From Pterobdella sp. o SKG-2022 (taxonomy: Eukaryota; Annelida; Clitellata; Hirudinida; Piscicolidae), in NCBI GenBank assembly GCA_964035795.1, contig OZ038323.1, forward strand, positions 8,949,284-9,013,283: a DNA stretch of 64,000 bases. Direction: 5' to 3'. The position numbers and the translations under genes were made by a program. Every line of letters begins with the position of its first letter. Position 1 is the first letter of the stretch. The notes under the pieces are model-generated. The model saw only the letters and a program-made list of their open reading frames with translations. It made no database searches and was not told the origin of the DNA. Below are positions 25,443 to 64,000 of the stretch, in pieces.

Positions 25443-25449
25443 GTTAAAC

Positions 25450-54474
<29,025 letters not shown>

Positions 54475-56406
54475 AATCGATTGATAGGTTTTAACAGTTT
54501 AATAGGTTTTGAATTTCTAATTAGCATTTGATCGTTTTCCTACAATATCATCTAGATAAATGGTTTTCATTTGTAAAAACTCAGTCAGAGCTATTTTCAA
54601 TCATTTTTACCGAATTCTTATATACTTTTATCAATGTTAATAGTGGTAAAAATGATATTTATAATTATCATGTTTTTTATCATGCTTGTCATTATTATTA
54701 TTATTTTTTCTCATTATGATATATTTTTCGATTGTGTTATTTTTACTATTATCATAATATTATATTTATTACAAAATTAATTAAAAATGTAAAACCATAA
54801 GTATTATAGCATTGTGTTGAGATAATACAAATAGAATTACCATCAATTTGGGATGAAAATAATCAAAAAAGTAGGTGCGTTGTTCCAAAATTGTTATGAC
54901 TTGTGATAATATCAATTTCATTAGAACCATTGATAAGTTTATGAGACTGTTGTTTGCTTGGTTCGTTTTCTGTATGTTCATTCGTTTATTTATTTTTTGT
55001 CTAAATATCTATATTTTTGTCTCTGTTCATTTTTTTATTTATCTGTCTGTTTATTTTTGTCTATTAATTGGTCTATCATTCATTTTTTGTCTATTTATTT
55101 TTATTCATTTGTTCTTTATTCTATTTATTTTATCCGTTTATTTACTTTTTATTAGTTCTTTTTTTTTATTTTTCATTTGTTTATTCATTAACTTAACCGT
55201 TTATCCATCTGTTTTTTTTTTTAATTGTTTGTTTATCTGTTCATTAATTTATTTCAACTTCGACTAATTTATTACATTTTCACTTATTATTTGAAAATTT
55301 ATGTTTTTTTATTCATTAATTTATTTATTTCTTCATTTTTTTATCCACTGACCCATTTGTTCAAAAATTTTTTAATTGACCTACGTATTAGTTTATATAT
55401 TCTCATTTTTATCCATTAATTACCACCTCCACATATGTAAACATAGACAGTTTTCCTTGTTACCTGAATTTTTTTCCTGTTAACCTGTGTCTAGGTATTT
55501 AGAATTTTGATCTAGCGGAAAGTATTAATGTAGTCTACCTTCCATAACGTGATGAAAGCTTACTCGTGTTTCTAAAATTATTTTTGTAAAACCAAAACGT
55601 CAAAAGTCGTCAATGTTTAAATTTCCGGATTTTGCGCGTAATTTTTAATTTAAAAAAAATAGAAAATAACTTATTTATTTTTAATTGATTATATTTAAAG
55701 AAAAATTATTGATTTTTGTTAAGCTCAAACCTGAAGTTTTCCTCATTGTGTGGGGATTTTTTCATGCCTACTCAAAAGATTTGGCTTGAAGCTCTGATCA
55801 AACCGAACATCAAGCTAAAACTTTGAACAGCTTTTCATACCATATGTCTTGTCTCTTATCTTTTTAATTTTTTCACACACGCATGAATTATGCTGGTCAT
55901 GAGCGAATAATTTTTATTTAAGGCTTGAAATTAAACTTTTTGAGGTTGCATTTTTTAATAGTTTTTTTTTCAAATTTTAGTAAAAGTCAAATTTATGCTT
56001 AAATTATACGGAAATTTTTACATTATATTTTAAATAATATTTTTTACCAAGAAACTCTTGAATCTAGCATATATTTATAGTACTTTGTTGTTGTAAATAT
56101 ACCGTATTCAACTTTGATTAAAATATATAAATTCATCGACAATTCAATTTCATAATCATTCAATTTCTTCAAAAAAATTTCAAAAATAAAAAATTCAAAA
56201 AAACTTAACTTTTGATTATGAAATTATTCCCCTGAAATGAGATGCTTAGATACGAAAACATTGCAAGAAACTGTTCACAAAAACAGCATAAAAGTTATGC
56301 AATCAATTTGAGAGTTAAAAGTATATTTCAAATTACCATACCGTGAAATAATCAAATATTTAATCATCTCAATCCTTACCAATCAAACTATTAAATAAAC
56401 CTAATG
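54475..56406. other. Intergenic DNA between two convergent genes
   Basis: This holds the 3' flanks of the GPCR (plus) and the FTP/WSC/EGF gene (minus). (TTA)n occurs at about 54685-54710 and a T-rich TTTATT-type low-complexity tract at about 54975-55420, which generates several hydrophobic open frames that are not genes. No clear poly-A signal stands out. Confidence 0.45.
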
Positions 56407-59400
56407 TCATGAATTCATCTTACTCGTAGGGCTCACCTGGTACAAAGTTTTCCAAATCTCTGGAAAGCTGTTCTTGTTGCTCGGCTTAAGTTCATTAGGA
56501 GCATCGATCTTGAAAAAGCTCAAATTCACTTTTTTTAGTGAACTTTTTTCTGCCTTAGGTAGAACCAACAACATATTAGACTTTTGCTCTTGACTAGATG
56601 CTTTTCTTTTGTCTTCTGCTTCTTTCACGTACGTTAACATGCTAATTATGTTACCATTTTTTTGCTCTTTTGCAAGTTGTTTTTTGTTTATTTTCAAAAA
56701 ATTTTGGTACGATTTTTTAGGTTTTAAACTTTTTTCAAGGTTCGATTTTTCATCTTCCAGAGATTCAGAATCTTTCAGTTGTTTTTGTTGTTTCATAGGA
56801 CTTATGGTGCTAATCACTTCACTGTAGGCCACGTTGGGGAAGTTGGTGAACATTTTTTCCTCCCTCTCACTGTTGCTAAAAGTCGTGTGTTCAGAATTGG
56901 AGTTTGAGGCTGCAGGTGAAATATTGTTCAAATAATAAGTAAATATGAGACCACGGAGTGCTATTAAAAGCATTAAAACGACTTCAAGTATCATAAATTA
57001 CAACTGAAAACATATTTTTCAATATAACGATAAGATTCAAAAACATCAAACTTTTTTTGCGAAAATGCTTGTAAAGAAAAGTGGAAGTAATAAAAAGAAT
57101 GATGAGAAGAAGGACCAGAAAGGAGCAGAGCACTTTGACTTTAATGCTTTCCTCCTCGCCCAACACTGACTGGTGGGCTGTGTTTGAAGCATTTTATAAC
57201 CAATTTTGATATTGATGCCGGGGAAAGTTTTTATGTATATCAAGAAGCAATAATTATTAATTATTCTTAGTAAATAAAAAATATACAAGCATGAACTCTT
57301 ATTCAAAAACTAAGACTTAAAGAACAGTAACAAATTGTAGCTCACACAGTGTCATGTTGGCAATGCCCTGCATAACCTGACTTGTCTGGAGGAGTATTGA
57401 AGATTTGTCCTTCAATGATTTTCCTTTTGCTCCGTTATGTTTCATGGCGTCTGGGTTTTTGTTAATTTGGATGAGATTATCGTAAATATCGTTTATGGGC
57501 TTTACTGGCTTGGCGTTGTAATCTTTTTCTTGTGTGTCTAAATAGTTGTAAGTCTCACTCATGTCGTAAAAATCTTTTTGTTCTCTCTCTATTGCAGATT
57601 TTGTTTTTTTTATTTTTCTTATTCTGTCTTTAAATTTAGTTTTGAATTTTTTTAGATTGTACTTGTAATCTTGCATTTTATTCCGATGGTCGTCATGGTT
57701 TTTGTTTCCCCTCCTTATAAAATGCTCAAAATCTATTTTTAGGGTAAATTTTTTATTGTTTTCACGCAAATCATTGTCAGCATTGTATGAGAAGTCCAAA
57801 TTAATTATGTTTTCTGGACTATCCACAAACTTTTCTACTTCTTTTGTCTCCGAAACTTTCCTCTGGTGAATGTCCATCAAATTTCTTTTACTTAGTTGGT
57901 TTTTATTCAAATTATCATCTTTATTTTTTCTTTTTTCTTTTTTTTTATCGACATACACTAGAAAATCAGCAAAATCATTTGAACGGGAATTGGGGTTTTT
58001 TATCGTATCAGATTCAATTTCTTTTATGAAAAATTTTTGCTCTTTACTCGGCATATGAATCTGTCGATCTATCAGTTCCTTAATGTTTCGTTTAGTTTTT
58101 TCATGATAACTTCGTCTTTTTTTTTCGTCAATATCACTTGAAAGTTCATCTTCGTTAACCCTTTCTATATTTTCTTTCCAAACGTCGATAAAATTCTCTC
58201 TCTCAACCCCCTTCATCTTTTCACATACGTAAGACCCATGAGTGTTCACGCACAAATGGTTTGCTGAGCATAAATCCAACTTCAACGTGCATTCATCTAT
58301 ATCTGCGGTAATAACAATACTTCTTGAGTTAACTAACATTTTGGAAACAAATGCAAACTAACCCACACACAAACTCAAATAGTGGCGTCTGGTGTACCCC
58401 TTCTCACACACACACTCACCCATCCACACTCCATTCACTTGGGCTTCCATGCAATCAAACTTTCCACAGTTCCCATTTCTGATTGAACAGTCTGCATAAG
58501 TGATATTGGTATTTGTTGGAGACAAATGGATGAAAAAACCATCGAAACAATTATATAAAGTGCATTTCATTTACATTTATAACCTGGAATGGTATTGTAA
58601 ATAATGAATCTTGCCTCTTAAATGACATGCGTATCCTTTCCACCCGGGCTGGCATTTTGTTTTAGGACACATTTTTGAGTGAATCTGAGTAAAATCCAGA
58701 CCACTATTTATATTAGTTGGCTTGGAATTTTTGTTTTTTCGCTTTTTTTTTACGTTTTTAGCGGCTGTGTAAAACACCCAACTGTCTGAATTGATGATTT
58801 TGTCTATTCCGTTACTGGTTTTAGAAACTGTGAAACCATTTCAAGGAACAACATTAACTAAAACTGAAAAAAGATGATTGAATTTATTTTGTTTAAACAA
58901 AACTTTCTAGAACGTGCTTTTTCTGAATAAAATATATTAAACCGAGCTTCCTTAGTTTTCCTATATAATAAAATCAATTAAATTACACACTTCCTAGTTT
59001 ATTAAGTTATTTTGTATTTTTCCAAAAAAAAATAAAAAATTAATTTTAATTAGTAATAACCTTTGTTTATTGCGGTTTCTTCGTAGTTTTCTGGACCACT
59101 TGCAGACAAGTGTAGAGGTTGTAATGAGTGCAAACAATGTGAGAAGTTGGTGCAATGCAACCCTAATACGTTCCTGAAGCATCCTGTTTCAATCAAAAAT
59201 CAATTCACGCTGCTTATTAGCATGTTTTTGCACAAAAGATAACCGTAAAATTTTTCGATTTTAATTAAAAGTGAGAACTAACCCGTGTAGAGACTCAAAG
59301 CGCTTTCTCCCCCACAGTGGTTGTCGGCATTTTTGGAGCATTTTCTAATACAATGCTCCTTATTTGCTCTCTTGAACATCCGCAATTTCTCCCATCCACC

Positions 59401-61610
59401 CCCACAATAACATATCCTATCAATCTTCATTATAATGTCTTCATTTAAATACAAAAATCGTTTTGAATCGAGTTGGACTCACTTGAATGGCGGCAATTTG
59501 AAAATTTTTAGTGAGACATAACTTCAAGCATTCTTCGGCATCAACACCATTGTAAGAGATTGTAGACTTAGGGAAGATGGAGCGGAAATCGGGCAGAACT
59601 TCAAAGCACCCTTGGTAGAAAGATAGGACCTCGTATGACAACCTTACTGTCGTGAGGAATATAATGGTTTCACCGCGAATATCTTTGTTGTTTTAATGCT
59701 AAAATGTGTAATAATACTTTTTAGTTAACTTTTTTTAGAATATTAAAAACGCAAAAATCTTCTTAGCTAAATTTAATAAGTTTTTTCTGTTATATAAATT
59801 TCATTTTCAGTAATTTTTTTGACAAAAATAACAATTCTTTCAAACATAAAATTTTTATGTGATAAACGAAACAATCTTCCCAACCAGAGTAGACAGAAGT
59901 AGCAAATTGTCCTCCACATTTCTCATTGGGGATGGGGCAAGGAAAGTTGCAGTAGGCGGAGGAAATAGAAAGAGAGTTCAAAACATTGCCACAACTACAC
60001 TCATCTCCCCGCTGAAACAGTACATAATTTAGGTTCAAAACCCTACTATTGATATCCTTTTATATCATTTTTCATTCGTTTTTTTGTAAATTTTTTGAAT
60101 TTTAGGTGTTCAAAAATGCGATGAATATTAACAGAAATAAAAGCATAGAGACTCTTGTGCTTAGAACACGCGGCCAAACAGTCTGAGATCGTGTGTGAGG
60201 TGAAAACTTTGACGACCTTTAGTTGTAACTCGTTCAGAGATTTTGTCTGTGGGTGTGTGTGCATGAGGGGTTGTGTGTTTGTGATGTTGTGTGTTTATGA
60301 AGTTATATATAGAATATTATAATTGAAAAATTCTTTAGACACCTGATTGGTTAATAAGCTGAAACAACCAATATACAAGCCCGAGAAGTTTTCTGAGAAA
60401 ATAATGTTTTAATTTCCTGAACAAAAAAATGTGGTCTGGTATGATAAAACACATTGGAAAGTGAAGTGTAAAGTAAAAATGTTTTTTTAAACTGAAAAAT
60501 AATTACTCGAGTTGAAAAAATATATCGAAACAATTACCGGCACTTCATGGCAAACTAAATTTCTAATATGGAAAATAGAATATAAAAAAAATTTTTTTCA
60601 ATAAATTAAAAAAATATTTATCAAATAATTCTTAAAAATTCAGATAACTTTAAAAATTTTTAATTAAAATTTTTTTATATATTTATATTATTTATATAAT
60701 TAAAATTTTTTTATATATTTTAAAACAATTCCATGAAATATCTTCAAAGGATCTCCAAAAAATAAACACCCATTCAACATGAGTCCACCAAATCATACAC
60801 ATGATCAAACCATGGAGAGCGTACACTTCAACTTCACTGAACCCCATGCTTCCACGCACCATGAACGACTGTTTCAGCACCACAAACCTCCACTTTACTG
60901 CCACCTTAGTGCAGTTCACTATCATCGGTACTTCCGGGGGTTGTCCTTTGGGGTTGGAAGATTTTGAAATAGTTTGTTGGGAAGAGAAAAAATGGCTTGT
61001 TAAAAAAATAAAAAGGTTTTTTTGGGTTTGAAATGGTTTAGGGAAGTTGTGTGGAAAGTTTGTGCGCACAACATCGAGTTTCAAATTATGGTTAGTTGGA
61101 GTTAAGCTTTATCAATAATAAACTAAACCCACCTTTATACTTGTACTGGCCACAAATGTGAAGGTTTTTAATGGGGATACTGATGTTAGTGTCTGCATCG
61201 AAGTTATTCGATAGTCCAACGATGAACTTGGAGATCGTGTTCACTTTTGAGCGTGATACGTTTACATTAATTGGAGTGAAACATAATTAAATTTCGGGTC
61301 GTTCAAACGTTTAATTACCATTGTTTTATAGCTATTTTTTCATTCAAAACGAAACAAAACAACTAACAATCTCCACGTCTGTTGTAAACTACCACGTGGT
61401 CGACCTCATACTTGTTTAACAGGTCAATCACGAACCAATGAAGCGAAGGCACTGAGGAAATCTTTGTCATGACGTAAGTCATACCAGCTATGACACCATC
61501 TACACCAACGTTGGCAGAATGGTCATCGGATGAGGTTTCATCAGTTGAACTGAGATAGGCGGGTTTGTTGAGGGCCACGTTCACGTACATTTGATTGGTT
61601 GACTTTAAAC
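56407..61610 (-). CDS. Single-pass membrane protein: FTP lectin, two WSC, EGF-like modules, Lys-rich stalk, TM, tail
   Basis: Probably a surface carbohydrate-binding receptor or adhesion protein, inferred from its domains. Minus-strand exons: 61368-61610, 61133-61243, 60801-60945, 60538-60562, 60133-60246, 59885-60011, 59483-59646, 59283-59424, 59061-59183, 58615-58827, 58363-58491, 57346-58302, 57052-57165, 56407-56909; all phases agree. Residues count from 61610. FTP lectin 1-155 (VALNKPAYLSS, VVVYNRRGD, HICGQY, SEVEVYA). WSC1 168-255 (SDCLAACSKHKSLYAF, ECSCGN, CGGQ). WSC2 263-357 (YQGCFEV, CYCGGGW, CGGES). EGF-like segments 450-512, then cbEGF DIDEC at 513 up to its fourth Cys. A Lys/Asn/Asp-rich stalk spans 545-830, TM about 843-863, then a polar tail with VAYSEV. 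The signal-peptide exon was not found. The last exon either stops at 56407 or splices at a strong GTGAGC donor at 56436. The 58614 donor is GC-type. Confidence 0.75.
60538..60562 (-). other. 25-nt microexon of the FTP/WSC gene
   Basis: The minus strand has an acceptor ending ATATTAG, 25 nt of exon coding NLVCHEVP, then donor GTAATT. It supplies the first Cys of WSC1 and joins in phase 2 to the FTP exon (donor at 60800) and in phase 0 to the exon at 60246. Without it the WSC domain lacks its N-terminal GCxxD-like segment and the phases do not match. Inference from frame and homology only. Confidence 0.5.
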
Positions 61611-62983
61611 CTTTATGAAGCATGATTGGGTTGGTGGTTTGGTTTTTGTGTTTGGGTGGGTTGGTGATGGTTGTTGTGCTTGGATGGGTTTGAAGGAAGA
61701 TGTGGTTTGTGGATAAGAGGATTGATGGTTGGGTTGATGAATAAGCAACATAGTAGCCTTGTCGAATAGGTTAATACATTTTTCCGATTTTCCTAGTTGT
61801 TTCAATGATATATAGCTATTTAAGAATTTAAGTTATTGGAAAACAGTAATTTATAGGAATTTACCGTATAGAATCAATACTAAAGATATATGGCAGAACA
61901 TCAGTCTTTAAAATTTTCAGTTTTTTCTTTCAAAATATCATTTCGTACTTAATGTTACATAATTGTTTATTTAAAACGTTGAAAAAAAAGTGAATGAAGT
62001 GCAAAATTTTCTGTGTTTCTGGTTTAGAAACTGAAATTCAGACCAAAAGCTTCCGCGAACAATTTTTCTATAAAAACGAAGCTAGTTTTACATTTTTTTA
62101 TTGAGCTATGTTTATGCATATATAAAATCAATGAAGGTATATGGACATTTCATCGCTATTTTGGGGTGTTGATTGTCTCTTGTTTGGTGAGCAGAGTCAG
62201 TGACATCTGAATTCTGTTGAGAGCCCCTGTAATTAGATGGTTAGGAATTTGGTTTGAGGTTCATTAGTTTTTGAGTTGAGTTTTTCCGTTTAGTATAGGG
62301 TTTTGTTTTTTGCTGATTTATTTGATAGTTTGATAGTATTTTGTTTCAAAATCATTTTTCATCATTAACATCAATATATTCACAAATATCAATTGATCTT
62401 GAAACTCCCTGGGTTAAACAATACTACAATAAACATCGTAGATTTTTATTATTCTTTTTATTATTATTATTAATACCGTCTTCTATTCAAATGATTTTCA
62501 ACCTAATTTTCAACGTTTTGCATTTTCTAGTTTTTTTTCCACATGGAAATTTAATTAAAATATTTGGTTACTTAATTTCGTTAATGCGCTATTGAAACAA
62601 AAAGTTGATAATAAATTAGAATTTCTACGCTGAATACATGAAAGCATTTGTTTTAATATTGAACATCTATATTTTAAATTTTAAAAATATTTCTTAATGC
62701 TCGTTTCGAAACTTTTGTATATCTTCAGTAAAATTTTAGATTCTCAAAAGGTTTATATTCGAACTTAAAATAAAATAAATAGAAGCGCGCTTTAAAAAGC
62801 TTTAAGCCGATAAAAAAATAATTGAAAAAGAAAAAGAGAGAAAATAGAAAAAGTAAAACAAGAAAAAATTTAGAAACCAAATGATAAAAAAAAGCAAACA
62901 ATAGAAAACATTCAAAAAAGAAAAAACGACCAAAAAAAACAAATAAATAAATCAATAAAAATAATTCAATCAATCGATCAAAA
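61611..62983. other. Presumed 5' intron/flank of the FTP/WSC gene, no exon placed
   Basis: 61620-61740 is G-depleted and CA-rich on the minus strand, like the tracts before other acceptors in this window. No signal-peptide exon with the required phase 1 end could be recognised. 62725-62973 is an A/T-rich low-complexity tract with a spurious hydrophobic frame. Confidence 0.4.
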
Positions 62984-63494
62984 TTAAAACTCCCAACGTT
63001 TCTGTATGTAGATGACTCTAGCGAGGAGACCTGTGATGACTACAAATATGGCTGCAAACACAGAACTAGCCACTATGAAAATTTCATCATTCCACCCCTC
63101 TGAGGTCACTGCCTTCGAGGCCTCTGGGAGTGGCGTTAGTGGTGGGTGGTGTTTTTGTTAGGGCTAGTGGTGTGTTGGCTGGTGTGAGTGGCAAATTAAG
63201 GGGTGTTAGCAATCTGTTATTTGAGGTAAGTTAAATGCTGTATTATGCTGTAAGGTTTTTGATTCATAAAAGCGTGTTGTGAGTGAGTTTTAGGTAAGTA
63301 TTTTGGAGTCCAAAAATAGCTCTAATACTATTACTTATAATAAATAATCTTCACATTAATCCTCTAACCAATACAGTGGTTATCATCAGCAGCAATATAA
63401 CCCTCCAGACACTGGCAGTGGTACGATCCTTGAGTGTTGATACAGCTAGAAGACATTACACATGTTCTGTTGCTCTGTGCACATTCATCTATGT
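62984..63494 (-). CDS. 3' end of a second membrane gene: calcium-binding EGF plus TM and short tail
   Basis: Two minus-strand exons are visible. 63369-63494 encodes a complete calcium-binding EGF: DIDEC, RTC, SSSC, then [10 protein letters not shown] and a final DDNHC, with phase 1 at both ends as usual for EGF exons. 62984-63108 begins G|TG (Val), continues [10 protein letters not shown] into one TM helix ([18 protein letters not shown]), and ends with the short basic tail [12 protein letters not shown] before TAA. The last residues, KRWEF, do not resemble the tail of the neighbouring gene. The gene continues off the right edge. Same orientation and related architecture suggest a tandem family with the 56-61 kb gene; the alternative is one long locus with two 3' ends. 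Confidence 0.7.
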
Positions 63495-63650
63495 CTGTGT
63501 GAACAATGGGGATGGGAGGGGGGAGGTAAAATGTGATGGTGATGTTGGGAAGAGTGTGGTGGTGATGATAGAGAGGATGACGAGAAAAATATAGATGGAT
63601 GATGTAGAGTAGTGGTGATATAAATGATGCTAAAGAAAATAGGTAAGTGT

Positions 63651-63821
63651 GAAGATGGTGATGAGGATGAAGATGGTGATGAGGATGAAGATGGTGATGA
63701 GGATGAAGATGGTGATGAGGATGAAGATGGTGATGAGGATGAAGATGGTGATGAGGATGAAGATGGTGATGAGGATGAAGATGGTGATGAGGATGAAGAT
63801 GGTGATGAGGATGAAGATGGT
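63651..63821 (+). repeat. 18-bp minisatellite, about 9.5 near-perfect units
   Basis: The unit GAAGATGGTGATGAGGAT repeats without visible variation. A plus-strand frame would read Glu-Asp-Gly-Asp-Glu-Asp repeats with no stops. It lies in a presumed intron of the minus-strand gene, so I read it as a non-coding minisatellite. Confidence 0.9.
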
Positions 63822-64000
63822 TGTGAGAAATATTAGCTTTATAAATAATATTAAAAAAGTTATGATAGATGTGATAGAAAAATTAATGAGTTCTAGTAAA
63901 GGTCATGAGATGCATGTCGCTTTGACTCATAATCTAACAGAATTTTATAGTTTTCATAATATATTAACATGTGAGAAAGACTGCTATTATTACCACCAAT
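63822..64000. other. Right-edge intron sequence
   Basis: AT-rich, nothing recognised. Presumably an intron of the minus-strand cbEGF-TM gene, whose preceding exon lies outside the window. Confidence 0.35.

Noticed and set aside
25078..25449. N-terminal extension of the GPCR by about 124 residues
   Set aside because: The frame is open only because the tract has almost no G. It contains no in-frame ATG and ends in a strong acceptor-like sequence.
54875..55267. 130-residue hydrophobic membrane protein
   Set aside because: It falls in a TTTATT/TTTTGT low-complexity tract; hydrophobicity and length follow from base composition.
62221..62290. Another tRNA-like SINE head
   Set aside because: Only the first 25 bases vaguely resemble the SINE A-box region, and no B box follows.
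63624..63836. Asp/Glu-rich repeat protein
   Set aside because: Open only because an 18-bp minisatellite is a multiple of three; it lies in the intron of a minus-strand gene.

Overview
The window reads as nuclear DNA of an AT-rich invertebrate animal. Genes are split by GT-AG introns from about 90 bp to 15 kb. Coding sequence is a small minority, and the rest carries CR1/L2-type LINE remains, a tRNA-derived SINE family, fold-back elements and microsatellites. The mix of F-type lectin (FTP), WSC and EGF modules in one membrane protein is common in spiralians (annelids, molluscs), so a spiralian is my best guess, with low confidence. I name no species.

Layout. 1-530 (+) is the 3' end of an Asn/Lys-rich coding exon whose gene starts off the left edge. 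1429-3491 (-) is a complete nine-exon prohibitin-2 gene of 300 codons with every splice phase closing. 3.5-25 kb is gene-poor: LINE relics, a SINE, two fold-back hairpins and tandem repeats. 25443-54474 (+) is one 29-kb, five-exon class A GPCR gene. Its 15.5-kb first intron holds one fairly young LINE copy, one older LINE copy and a SINE; introns 3 and 4 hold further SINE copies and intron 2 a fold-back element. 56407-61610 (-) is a convergent gene of about 14 exons for a single-pass membrane protein: FTP lectin, two WSC domains, EGF-like modules, a long Lys-rich stalk, one TM helix and a cytoplasmic tail. 62984-63494 (-) is the 3' end of a second membrane gene, calcium-binding EGF followed by TM, which continues off the right edge.

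The most unusual feature is shared by the two large genes. Conserved domains are interrupted inside single exons by hundreds of residues of Lys/Asn/Asp-rich low-complexity protein. The GPCR has an extracellular loop 2 of about 318 residues with seven N-glycosylation sequons, and an intracellular loop 3 of about 259 residues. The FTP/WSC protein has about 280 such residues placed after the fourth cysteine of its calcium-binding EGF. These stretches stay open for about 0.8-1 kb in sequence where stop codons should be frequent, so they are very likely translated. PHB2 is a mitochondrial inner-membrane scaffold and both large genes encode surface proteins; nothing in the sequence shows that they act together.
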